Assembly: GCA_945859605.1 (NCBI GenBank)
Contig: OX243817.1
Coordinates: forward strand, 19,071,156-19,135,155
Source of the DNA: Lumbricus rubellus
Lineage: Eukaryota; Annelida; Clitellata; Crassiclitellata; Lumbricidae
Direction of reading: 5' to 3'
DNA: 64,000 nucleotides
The translations under genes and the position numbers were made by a program. The notes beneath the pieces are model-generated. The model had not been told where the DNA came from. It saw only the letters and a list, made by a program, of their open reading frames with translations, and ran no database searches. Positions 9,184 through 17,195 of the stretch are shown here, piece after piece (position 1 is the first letter of the stretch; every line of letters begins with the position of its first letter).

Positions 9184-9570
9184 TTATGCATCGTAGTAAT
9201 TAACATAACAAATTGAGTCTTTTTCATTTATAGTAACTGGTGAATCTGAGTTGTTTTGAATTGTAATTATTATATCCTCTGCGTCCTCTAGGACAGTACC
9301 ATCTTGAAGACTCAGTCTGAGTTGTTTCAACTTCTGTCTAAGAGAGACTAGACACATTCCACTGGTCATTCGGACTCCAAGGCCTACTTCTACTGTAATA
9401 TTTGTCTTTGGTTCAATCGTTATCGCTTGCTGAGCAAAAATCTCATATCTATCGCCTGCTCGTTGTCTTGCAGGAGCGTGAGTGACCACTTTAGGCAACC
9501 AAATTATTGTACTCACACGAGGCTTCCGTTTGGTGATAAATTTGTGTATTGGGTGACCGTATCCAGACAT
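9184..9570 (-). CDS. dUTPase-fold protein without clear catalytic motifs
   Basis: 128 residues. The layout follows trimeric dUTPase: an AGDRYEIFAQQ segment where motif 1 should be, ITIEPKTNITVEVGLGVRM as the central strands, then an IIITIQNNSDSP strand and a DSICYVNYY ending. The usual catalytic signatures (AGxDL, PRSS-like, GVIDxxYxG, GDRIAQ) are not preserved. Inferred: a non-enzymatic structural or binding protein on a dUTPase scaffold, much like degenerate dUTPase paralogues known in other DNA viruses. The gene is intact and starts in a TTTATAAATG context. Confidence 0.6.
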   Translation of the reverse strand: MSGYGHPIHKFITKRKPRVSTIIWLPKVVTHAPARQRAGDRYEIFAQQAITIEPKTNITVEVGLGVRMTSGMCLVSLRQKLKQLRLSLQDGTVLEDAEDIIITIQNNSDSPVTINEKDSICYVNYYDA

Positions 9571-9586
9571 TTATAAAAGAGATTGT

Positions 9587-10225
9587 TTAAAGTAACATTC
9601 CAAGAATAGGAATATTTTTAAATGGTGAATTGGGACCAAGTATAAGACCTTCACCGCTGACATATCCTGTTCCTCTTTTCATAAACAGACCGGAACCTGA
9701 TATCGAAATACCCTTTTTCCACGGAGATAGAAAAAGACCTTCCCCAGCAGGCACTATCTTACAGCATATTCCTCCTTTCTTAACGTACAGCACGCCAGAT
9801 CCACTTATCGAAGATCCACTTATCGGATGTGAGATCGAAGATCCACTTATTTTATCGACAATTTTGGAACCAGCTGCAGAACCTAATCCTGTTAAGGCTC
9901 CTGTGGCTAAACTCGGAAGAACACTAGACAGAAGAAACTTTCCGGCTGTTGCTAAGAACGGTAGAATAGCGCCAATAAATCCGCCTTCGACTCTCGCATT
10001 GTCTTCTAATTGCTTTTTACCCATTTTAATTGTCACACCAGTTCCATTCTGATACGCTTTAGTTAACTTGTTAATTTGCCTCTGGTTTAGAGCTAATACA
10101 TGCTCACCAGTTATATCTTCATGAGAAAGTCTTATACTCACCCCAGTTCCGACTTGAACAGCTCGCTTAATCTTCTCTTTTTGCCCTTCAGAAATATTAA
10201 CTTTGACCTTAGCGTAAGCGCTCAT
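9587..10225 (-). CDS. hydrophobic minor virion protein candidate with GG cleavage site
   Basis: 212 residues. The N-terminal 78 residues hold two similar units (VQVGTGVSIRLSHE... and YQNGTGVTIKMGKK), each a short helix with a GTGV strand. A VEGG/F site at 79-83 resembles an adenain site. Residues 83-125 form a glycine- and leucine-rich membrane-active-looking segment. The C-terminal third is rich in SGSSIS and GSG repeats and includes a segment made of the 23-bp repeat also found near the polymerase gene. This is a recurrent Polinton gene of unknown detail; a membrane-penetration or core role is inferred. Confidence 0.55.
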   Translation of the reverse strand: MSAYAKVKVNISEGQKEKIKRAVQVGTGVSIRLSHEDITGEHVLALNQRQINKLTKAYQNGTGVTIKMGKKQLEDNARVEGGFIGAILPFLATAGKFLLSSVLPSLATGALTGLGSAAGSKIVDKISGSSISHPISGSSISGSGVLYVKKGGICCKIVPAGEGLFLSPWKKGISISGSGLFMKRGTGYVSGEGLILGPNSPFKNIPILGMLL

Positions 10226-10249
10226 CTTATATTAAATATAAACTTTAAA

Positions 10250-11023
10250 TTAAACCTCTCTTATGTGAAATCGTATCGACAATTCCTCACCTCTTAAATT
10301 AATTAGTTTTCCATTTTGGTCTATTAGTTTTGTTTCCATCGATGAAATAGAGTATAGCGTTATTGGAAGATATACGAGATTGTGAGGAGATTCGATTATC
10401 TTGTAACCAGGCCCGACCGATGGAAAGAAAGAATAAATTATGTTCTCCGTAGTTCCGTTGGCATACGATGATCCTATTACATCACTCGTAACTCGTAAAC
10501 TATTCACGCTGTTTATATCAACTATGTGCTCGGATTCGTTATATCCTTCGGAGTATACACGACTCTGAAATCCTAGAACGGTGCTAATTGAATTTGGTAC
10601 TGTAAAATCAACTTTATAGTTCTCATCAATTTCCAAAACAGCCTTCAAAGTATTGTTATTTGGTTGCAACTTTATACATTGACCATGACCTTCTTCTTTT
10701 AGAATTCTCTGTATGTAATCGTTTAAGTCTTCGATTTCATAGCAACCGGTTGGAATGTCTAAATCTTCCCACGTTACACCGTTATCTGACGAATATACGA
10801 ATTTATTATTTGTTTCGTCTATATTGGGAAAACTGTAGTAAGTTTCAAGATTAACAAGGGACATTTCATACTTCTTACTTTTGTCCAGTTCGATTAGTGG
10901 ATTAAATTTCGTTCGAATTCGTGTGCTCCTTTCGCTCAACAAAATGCAAAAGGATTCTTTAGCCTCTGTGTTGCGTGCAATCGTTTGAGTATTAGATAAA
11001 ATTTCGTCAAGAAGGGTTTCCAT
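10250..11023 (-). CDS. candidate minor capsid (penton-like) protein
   Basis: 257 residues from the ATG at 11023. Landmarks are a KKYEMSLVNLETYYSFPNI segment, NNKFVYSSDNG, IPTGCYEIEDLNDYI and a late NLVYLPITLYSISS strand. The pattern of short beta strands fits a single jelly-roll minor capsid protein, and the place next to the packaging ATPase fits too. I cannot show the fold from sequence, so a different virion role remains possible. The frame is intact. Confidence 0.45.
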   Translation of the reverse strand: METLLDEILSNTQTIARNTEAKESFCILLSERSTRIRTKFNPLIELDKSKKYEMSLVNLETYYSFPNIDETNNKFVYSSDNGVTWEDLDIPTGCYEIEDLNDYIQRILKEEGHGQCIKLQPNNNTLKAVLEIDENYKVDFTVPNSISTVLGFQSRVYSEGYNESEHIVDINSVNSLRVTSDVIGSSYANGTTENIIYSFFPSVGPGYKIIESPHNLVYLPITLYSISSMETKLIDQNGKLINLRGEELSIRFHIREV

Positions 11024-11089
11024 TTTAGATAGCTATTTTTAAACCTAGAATATAAAATCTTAAATTTTGTTATCATTTTATTATTGCTT

Positions 11090-11865
11090 TTATTTAATGT
11101 AAAATGTATCTAATCCAGATCTGTACCTGCCCTTATTTGTTTTACTAGTAAGGTCTATAACCACAAAACCATGCGTTTCATCCCACGCAGTTTTGCATAG
11201 TTTTCGAAATTCTTCTATAGTCATATCATCTACACCTATATGATCGCTGTATATATGATTAATATTTTTGAGGTCTTGAGGGAATAGACATATAAAATTG
11301 GCATTCTCCCTGATAGTTTGTCTGGGCAGCTTGAAATAATTTTGTGCTAGGTAAAAGCAATCTACATTACTATGCCTACCTCTTATATAATAGGATTCGC
11401 ATTTATTTTGCCTCTCTAATTGTAAATCATCAAAAATCATGAGATTCTTTTTATCTCGACTTAAGTCTCGTGGATCTGGAACATCTTCAGAGGGTTCAAA
11501 GAACTTGCATTCTATATCCGATTTTTTGGCCATGTTTTTAGACATCTCCTCGACTACGGCTGTCGGTGATACATTTAATTTCATTATCTCATCGCGATTA
11601 TCAAAAGTCTTATAATTGCTTCCTTTGGTAATTTCTCTTCGAATGCTTTCTTAAGTATCTTATATTCTGATTGAAATAAACTTTTGCCAAAGATCTGCAG
11701 GTTATCGTAGTCTAACCAACCAGGTCTCAGTAATAAATTAAGTAGTAATATTGTTTTGCCGCATTGAGACTTACCGACGATCAAACCTCTGATGCTTCTT
11801 GGTAGGAGAGGACTGTTAAAGCGTTTAGATGTATCTTCATTCCATGATAGGTCTTGGACTTCCAT
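11090..11865 (-). pseudogene. FtsK/HerA-type genome-packaging ATPase, broken by one frameshift
   Basis: The first frame (11584-11865, 93 residues) carries Walker A GKSQCGKT at residues 31-38. The second frame (11090-11584 and open a little upstream) carries Walker B NLMIFDDLQ and the downstream NVDCFYLAQNYFKLP and DLTSK segments. The two frames overlap around 11584-11606 and join naturally near a TTTT run, in the -1 direction. Known role of the family: pumping DNA into preformed capsids. The split makes a single-base loss in this copy the simplest reading. It is divergently arranged with the plus-strand gene starting at 11886. Confidence 0.85.
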
Positions 11866-11885
11866 TTTAATTATATTATATTAAA
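11866..11885. promoter_or_regulatory. 20-bp AT-only divergent promoter spacer
   Basis: Only 20 bases separate the two divergent ATG codons. The stretch is made of TTAATTATATTATATTAAAA and, with the flanking CAT and ATG, is a near-palindrome. It must hold the start signals of both genes if each is expressed separately. Confidence 0.6.
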
Positions 11886-12422
11886 ATGGAGCACAGCTCG
11901 TATTGCGTAAAATGTAAGCGACAAACTGAGTGTAGAGATATTCAACGAGTTGTCAGTAAGAATGGCAGACCTATGCTTAGATGTGTATGTGTTGAGTGTG
12001 GCGCTAGAAAAACTCAGTTTACTAAAATGTCCACCGCTACAGGTGGTGATTTGGTCTCAGCTCTCAATTCTGCTACTTCTAATATTAAACTTCCATGGGC
12101 AAAGTACCCGGGTGAAATGCATCTTCCAGGACATTCTTTCACGGGTCCAGGTACTCGATTGGATTTGAGATTGAATCCTGATGGAACACCAAAAGATTGG
12201 AGTAAACCAGTAGATAGGGTTGATGCAGCAGCCTATCGTCATGACCTGGCTTATGCTAAACATACTGATACAGCAGGGAGAAACGTCGCTGACAGAGCTA
12301 TGATAGATGAATTAAATAATATACCTAATCCTTCTTTCCGCGAACGAATTGAACGATCTATAGTAAAACCAATATTATCGACGAAGACCCATTTTGGAAT
12401 GGGGTTGAAAAAAAAGCTCTGA
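11886..12422 (+). CDS. zinc-ribbon plus parvovirus-type phospholipase A2 protein
   Basis: 178 residues. Residues 7-38 hold a zinc ribbon (C7xxC10 ... C35xxC38). A TATGGD site at 51-55 separates it from a secreted-type phospholipase A2 domain: FTGPGT at 85-90 is the calcium loop and AAAYRHDLAY at 114-123 carries the His-Asp pair, as in parvovirus VP1u. In viruses this activity helps endosome escape. The C-terminus is basic. The last codons read AAA AAA AAG CTC TGA, and the integrase frame is entered by a -1 shift there. The GG between the two domains may be a protease site, releasing the phospholipase. The gene is intact. Confidence 0.8.
   Translation: MEHSSYCVKCKRQTECRDIQRVVSKNGRPMLRCVCVECGARKTQFTKMSTATGGDLVSALNSATSNIKLPWAKYPGEMHLPGHSFTGPGTRLDLRLNPDGTPKDWSKPVDRVDAAAYRHDLAYAKHTDTAGRNVADRAMIDELNNIPNPSFRERIERSIVKPILSTKTHFGMGLKKKL
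12410..12416 (+). promoter_or_regulatory. A-AAA-AAG slippery heptamer at the phospholipase/integrase junction
   Basis: The heptamer is in the correct phase of the upstream frame (AAA AAG as tandem codons) and sits two codons before the stop at 12420-12422. A -1 slip leads directly into the integrase frame, which has no ATG near its start. Only a weak 5-bp stem (12441-12445 with 12464-12468) is seen downstream. It could instead be a single-base loss in an A run. Confidence 0.4.
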
Positions 12423-13339
12423 GATGGACAGACCAACTTGCTGACGAATTGCATAAACCTATAGTCAGGAAGTTCAGGAAGCGAGTTGTTTATGTTCAGG
12501 GAGTGGACAAAGTTTGGGCTGCTGACTTAATTGACATGCAGGCTTATGCTAAATTTAATTCTGGTGTGAAATATTTGTTAAGCGTCATTGATATATTCTC
12601 CAAGTATGCATTTATTCAGCCGTTAAAAGATAAGCGCGGAGAATCTGTGGCAGATGCTTTCGTTAAAATATTTAATACGAGCAAAAGAAGGGGGGAAAAA
12701 CTTTGGGTCGATAAGGGAACAGAATTCTATAATAAACAGGTAAAATCATTAGGTATGCAGTTGTACTCAACTGAGAATGAAGAGAAATCTTGTATCGTAG
12801 AAAGATTTAATAGAACAGTAAAAGAAAAGATGTTTAAGTATTTTACAGCAAATTCAACTCAGAGATATATCGATGTTTTAGATAATATGCTTAGTTTATA
12901 CAACAACACAAGACATTCTTCCATTAAAATGACTCCTGTTAAAGCGAGTATCAAAGCAAACGAAAAAGCTGTTTGGTTAAATCTGTATGGTGATGCTGTA
13001 CCTGAAACTATTAAACCTAAATTTTCAGTCGGAGATAAAGTAAGAATTTCTAAGAAGAAAAAGACATTTGAGAAAGGATATACCGCTAACTGGAGTGAAG
13101 AAATATTTACTATCACACAAATCCAATACACAGACCCTATAACGTATAAAATATCTGACTATCATGGAGAAGAAATAAAAGGGACATTTTATGAAGCTGA
13201 GTTACAATCGACAACGCAAGATACATTTAAAATAGAAAAGATTATAAGAAGAAGAGGAAATCAGTCTTTGGTGAAATGGTTAGGCTATGATGATTCATTC
13301 AATTCATGGATTGATAATAAAAACTTGATGTCATTGTGA
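12416..13339 (+). CDS. retroviral-type integrase with chromodomain
   Basis: The frame is open from 12353 and has no ATG before the catalytic core, so the start given is the first codon after the slippery site. Conserved sequence (KALRWTDQLADELHKP) lies upstream of the first TTG-like codon at 12449, so 12449 is too late. The DDE triad is Asp at 12523 (AADLIDM), Asp at 12710 (WVDKGTEF) and Glu at 12800 (CIVERFN). The second interval is 29 residues instead of the usual 35. A C-terminal chromodomain (KIEKIIRRRG...VKWLGYD...SWIDNKNL) ends the protein. Role: inserts the element into chromatin. No other frame break is visible. Confidence 0.9.
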   Translation, partial: ALRWTDQLADELHKPIVRKFRKRVVYVQGVDKVWAADLIDMQAYAKFNSGVKYLLSVIDIFSKYAFIQPLKDKRGESVADAFVKIFNTSKRRGEKLWVDKGTEFYNKQVKSLGMQLYSTENEEKSCIVERFNRTVKEKMFKYFTANSTQRYIDVLDNMLSLYNNTRHSSIKMTPVKASIKANEKAVWLNLYGDAVPETIKPKFSVGDKVRISKKKKTFEKGYTANWSEEIFTITQIQYTDPITYKISDYHGEEIKGTFYEAELQSTTQDTFKIEKIIRRRGNQSLVKWLGYDDSFNSWIDNKNLMSL

Positions 13340-13509
13340 ATTTACTACTACTATTAGCAAATTGTTTTTACTGCAGCTCTTGTGCAATCATTACTTTTGT
13401 ATGAATAAGAACACGCTTTAATAACAAGTTATACTGTACATTCGCAGCCTGTTCTAAGAAGAAAAAGACATTCGAGAAAACAAAATTCTTGACTTTTTGG
13501 AACGGATGA
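13340..13509. other. integrase 3' flank with partial integrase duplication
   Basis: The segment 13453-13479 repeats 13049-13075 of the integrase gene with one mismatch. Otherwise nothing is recognised here. Confidence 0.7.
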
Positions 13510-13817
13510 CTAAAAAAAAAAATTAAAAAAAAAAAAAAAAAAAACCTAGAAAAAAAAGTTAGAAAAAAAAAACCTAGAAAAAAAAAAAAAAAAAAAAAAA
13601 CCTAGAAAAAAAGTTAGAAAAAAACCTAGAAAAAAAGTTAGAAAAAAAACCTAGAAAAAAAGTTAGAAAAAAAGTTAGAAAAAAAAACCTAGAAAAAAAA
13701 GTTAGAAAAAAAAACCTAGAAAAAAAGTTAGAAAAAAAACCTAGGAAAAAAACTTAGAAAAAAAAACCTAGGAAAAAAACTTAGAAAAAAAACCTAGGAA
13801 AAAAAACTTAGGAAAAA
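13510..13817. repeat. A-rich satellite of CCTAG and GTTAG units
   Basis: Runs of 5-19 A are separated alternately by CCTAG and GTTAG (later CCTAGG and CTTAG). It lies between the integrase gene and the right inverted repeat and codes for nothing plausible. Confidence 0.9.
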
Positions 13818-13933
13818 GTTTATTTGCGTCTTCTTGTCCTGTAAAGTTGTCTATCTCGGGACAAAAATTTATCTTGGGGACAGAACCGGAAGTTTGGGGA
13901 CAGATTCAGAGGTGAAGGACGATTTTTCAACAA

Positions 13934-13995
13934 ATTGCACCGCGTAGGATAAGATTTAATCGCATTGCACCGCGTATCATAAGATTTATCGTATT
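13934..13995. repeat. two tandem 29-30 bp subterminal units
   Basis: ATTGCACCGCGTA...ATAAGATTTA is repeated at 13934-13963 and 13964-13992, with a decayed third start after it. The surrounding 13818-14089 shows only short GGGGACAGA repeats and no gene. Confidence 0.75.
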
Positions 13996-14089
13996 GTGCC
14001 CTGTGCGAAGTGTCAACGATGTTATAGGTCGGTTGCTGCGTGGCTTTTAATAGGTAGCAGGTGTGCACTGTTGCTGTATCTAACCATCG

Positions 14090-14228
14090 CTCCTGGTAAC
14101 GCCTACCTGTATAGAAATGGGGCGAATTACATGCAAATTGCGGGCGGAGGGGGAACGGGAGCTGCGTTTAACAATTCAACCGGTAGTTGTATAATTTTCG
14201 TATCCAATACCGATTTTCTCGAGATATT
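14090..14228. repeat. right arm of Polinton inverted repeat
   Basis: Matches the reverse complement of 1-139 with three substitutions. Its inner boundary at 14090 is sharp; its outer part certainly continues because the left arm runs off the window. Confidence 0.9.
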
Positions 14229-14295
14229 CGCTTATTCACACATCGCACTAAATATATTAGCTAGAGACTTTTCGGCAGTATTCTTACGACCTTGA
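14090..14295 (+). pseudogene. second copy of the fibre-1 C1q-like tip
   Basis: In the plus direction the right inverted repeat is open in the same frame as the left fibre gene, reads NVYLYRNGANYMQ..., and continues to a stop at 14293-14295. It lacks the base, stalk and any start of its own in that reading. It shows what the missing end of fibre 1 probably resembles. It may be a passive product of the gene lying in the terminal repeat. Confidence 0.7.
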
Positions 14296-14309
14296 TTTCC
14301 TTGCTGATC

Positions 14310-14541
14310 GAAATAATAAAAGACTTCCAAAGGGCGGTGACCAATCCTCTCCCTCGCCGTCTCATCATCCACTGACCGTGTACTCATCATAGCTGAGTCG
14401 GCTAGAGGAACAGAAATCTCGTTACAAATTTCTGCCCCGGCGGGGAATTGAACCCCCGACCTCTTGGTCGACAGTCCAGCGCGCTATCCACTGTACTACC
14501 GAGCACCCCCCTCAGGAAATAATAAAAGACCCCCAAAGGGC
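14310..14541 (-). mobile_element. tRNA-derived SINE with target-site duplication
   Basis: A perfect 15-bp direct repeat (GAAATAATAAAAGAC, 14310-14324 and 14516-14530), extendable to 26 bp with two mismatches, flanks the insert. On the minus strand 14433-14505 folds like a tRNA: acceptor pairing, an Asp-like GTC anticodon loop and a GGTTCAATTCC B-box-like T arm. Two mismatches in the anticodon stem argue against a working tRNA gene. Confidence 0.65.
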
Positions 14542-14939
14542 ACAATTAACTACTACTTTCATTCATACATTAGATTCGCTTATTTAAATGTCAATAATTT
14601 ATTGGGCTTTATCATACAGATCAGATTCAGACGTCGATGGATGGATGGATGGATGAATAGAATAGATGAAGGATGGATGATGGATGTATATATGTGGGTG
14701 TGAAGTCGATTAGTAATTTGCTTCGTTTATTTTATATTGTAATTCTTATGTACTGCTTTTAAGTCGATCGAATCTGCATTTATTTTCTGCTTTTATGCTG
14801 CATGGACAGTTCGACACTAATTCTGCTCATCGTCTGTTATGTCTGGTCGTCTGATCTGTCGATCGATTCTATGATGACAGGAGTCGTTGTCGTGTCGTCT
14901 CCATTCTTAGAATCGCTCGCAGTACACAACATCAGATTC
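14542..14939. other. no gene; short GGAT repeats
   Basis: Only a short (GGAT)n run near 14636-14660 is seen; nothing else is recognised. Confidence 0.6.
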
Positions 14940-15250
<311 letters not shown>

Positions 15251-15934
15251 TACTGCTGCTAGCATTACTGTTACATTTTACCTTGTGCTGCATGGAAATC
15301 CTGCTACAATGTATGCCGCTGATTCTTTGCGCTGCTGCTGCATGCAGTAGTCAATGAAAAGTGAAGCATTCGTCGGATCCCGATTCATTCCGATGGAAGT
15401 GGAACTCAAGATGCAGTTGATTGTAGTAAAGAAATCAGTTGAGATGATGGAAGAAGAGGATGAGAGACCAATCGAGCGAAGGGATTAGGATTCGATTCAG
15501 ATGAATTGGCATGCAGACGACAAGGGATTATACCTTCAGAGATGTTCGTTTAATAAAACATCTTTCGCTCTATACTGATGAGTTCAGTGACTTTTGATGC
15601 ATTGGACAATATGGACATTTTATCGTTTCATCATCTATTCAATGCTGAGATTTAATCAAAGCAGGATCTACTCTAGGGTTAAAAGACATCGATAGATTTG
15701 ATTTGATTAATCGACTCGTTATCTCCTTTCTTATAAGCTGTTGAGATTGAGAATCGATTCTTTCTATGTGTCTCGTTTCTTTCCGGAAGAAGAAGAAGAC
15801 GTTACTCTGAATCGGAATCATAGACTATTATGGCTACTGCGCAAAAGACTTGAGACACGCTTTCAGATAATTATGTACCTGACGATTTCAGCTGATCTGT
15901 GCCATCAGCCATAACCGATTCCATAATTCTAGTG
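15251..15934. other. no recognisable gene
   Basis: Unique-looking sequence between two microsatellites; nothing recognised. It could include the promoter of the GPCR gene. Confidence 0.5.
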
Positions 15935-16170
15935 CTTCTATCGCTCTTATCCTCTTCCTCCTCTCCTCCTCTTCCTTCTCCAGCTGCTCCTTTTCCTCCT
16001 TCTTCTTCTCCTCCTCTCCTCCTTCTCCTCCTTCTCCTCCGCCTCCTCGTCCTTCTCGTTCTCCTCGTCCTCCTCGTTCTCGTCCTCCTCTTCCTCCTCC
16101 TCCGCTTCCTCGTCCTCCTCGTCCTCCTCGTTCTCCTCGTTCTCCTCGCCCTCCTCCTCCTACGGACAAC
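15935..16170. repeat. CTC-rich pyrimidine tract directly before GPCR start
   Basis: Imperfect CTC/CTT/TCG units extend to within 10 bases of the GPCR start codon. It may influence transcription or be part of the 5' UTR. Confidence 0.85.
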
Positions 16171-16179
16171 CCCTACACT

Positions 16180-16686
16180 ATGTCGTCCTCTGAGGACGAT
16201 TGGGACTTCCTCATCGACTTCCGAGAAACCGTCCTACCTCCTCCTCCTCCTCCACATTCCTCTCCTCCTCATCCTCTTGCCATCTTCCTCAACAGCTCTC
16301 CACCGTTCGAAGAAGAACACAACCGGATCAACGTCATAACACCGGAAGCGGAAGTGGATGAGCGGATCTGGACACCGGAAGTGATCTTTCGCGTGTCGAC
16401 GATCGGCTTCGTCATGCTGCTGACCATCGTTGGCAACGTGTCACTCATCTGCGTCATCGCCTGTCACCCTAGCCTTCGACAGAAGAGGGTCAGCATCTTC
16501 CTGCTCAACCTCGCCGTCGGCGATCTCATGGTCTGCTTCGTTACCATGCCAACGGAGATCCTGTTCGTCGCGTTTGGTCAGTGGGTGCTCGGAGCCATCG
16601 CGTGCAAGGTCATCGTGTATGGTCAGATCGTCACCCTGGCGTCCACGACGTTCCTGCTGACCGCCATGAGCATTGACCGATATCAG
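16180..16686 (+). CDS. neuropeptide-type class A GPCR, exon 1 (N-terminus to TM3)
   Basis: 169 codons. The N-terminus is acidic and proline-rich with an NSS glycosylation site near residue 38. TM1 (FVMLLTIVGNVSLICVIA) has the conserved GN, TM2 has LNLAVGDLM, and TM3 starts at the disulfide Cys (AIACKV) and ends in SIDRYQ. The exon ends at CAG/GTGAGG in phase 0 and joins an acceptor at 19917, giving 567 residues in all. TM3 and TM7 features (YMFFS after NP) resemble the vasopressin/oxytocin, NPS/CCAP and GnRH-like receptor group. The ligand is not known. Reading past the donor gives only a basic Gln-rich tail, so splicing is well supported. Confidence 0.85.
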
Positions 16687-16787
16687 GTGAGGAGGAGGAC
16701 GAGCCAGCAGCAGCAGCAGCTGTTGCAGAGATAAGCCTACTCCGCTGTCGTCTATGCTGTAGGTTTGTTTGTATGTGCACTTGTTAT

Positions 16788-16990
16788 AGCGCCCCTTCAA
16801 GCAACTACTCAGAGGTGCTCTCGAATGCAGATCGGACACTGCATCGGAGTTTCAAGCCACAGCGCTGAGCAATTATAGCGAGTGAAGGACTTGCCCAAGG
16901 TCCCTACGCGGCGACTTAAAATGTGGATTCGAATCTGCAACCTTCCGGCTGCAAGGCAACGAACATACCCACTACACCACCGCGCCCCAC
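16788..16990 (-). mobile_element. tRNA-derived SINE (family A), full-length-looking
   Basis: On the minus strand it begins GGGGCGCGGTGGTGTAGTGG (A-box-like), followed by a TTCGAATCC B box, then the shared body (GGGCAAGTCC, CAGCGCT, GTCCG-type blocks) found again at 29924 and 34511. Confidence 0.7.
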
Positions 16991-17075
16991 TGGGCCAATT
17001 AATTTGTTTCATGGATGGTTAAAGTTGGCGCATACATTATTATTTATAATTTATTGTTGATTATTTCTCGCATTT

Positions 17076-17195
17076 GCTATAGTAGCATCCGTTCAAGTTT
17101 CTACTCAGAGGCGCTACCGACTACAGTGCGGGCACTGCATCTGAGTTTCACGCCGAAGCGCACGAGTATTTGCAAAGTGAAGGACTTGCTCTCTA
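17076..17195 (-). mobile_element. partial SINE of family A
   Basis: It matches the body and tail of the copy at 16788-16990 (CTACTCAGAGGCGCT, GTTTCACGCCGAAGCGC, GTGAAGGACTTGC) but lacks the tRNA-like head. Confidence 0.6.

Larger units (their letters stand above)
1..14295. mobile_element. Maverick/Polinton (virus-like DNA transposon), left end off window
   Basis: The block has the hallmark Polinton gene set: protein-primed DNA polymerase B, adenain-type cysteine protease, FtsK/HerA-type packaging ATPase, retroviral-type integrase with chromodomain, and several structural-protein candidates. All but the phospholipase and integrase genes are on the minus strand. An inverted repeat joins positions 1-139 to 14090-14228 with three mismatches. 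It runs to the window edge, so the left terminus and its target duplication are not visible. The right limit is set at 14295, the stop of the fibre-tip copy in the right repeat; the true end may lie a little further. Genes are tightly packed with 15-100 bp spacers. Two genes carry frameshifts, so this copy is probably not fully functional, but the polymerase, protease and integrase core are open. Confidence 0.93.

Noticed and set aside
12449..12451. TTG as the integrase start
   Set aside because: Conserved integrase sequence extends upstream in frame, and non-ATG starting is not needed if a -1 shift or base loss is assumed.
14433..14505. tRNA-Asp gene (minus strand)
   Set aside because: Anticodon stem has two mismatches, and the segment sits inside a duplication-flanked insert, so it is a SINE head.
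15888..16339. Gly/Arg-rich and Leu-rich proteins before the GPCR
   Set aside because: They are readings of the CTC repeat tract and of the GPCR exon in other frames.
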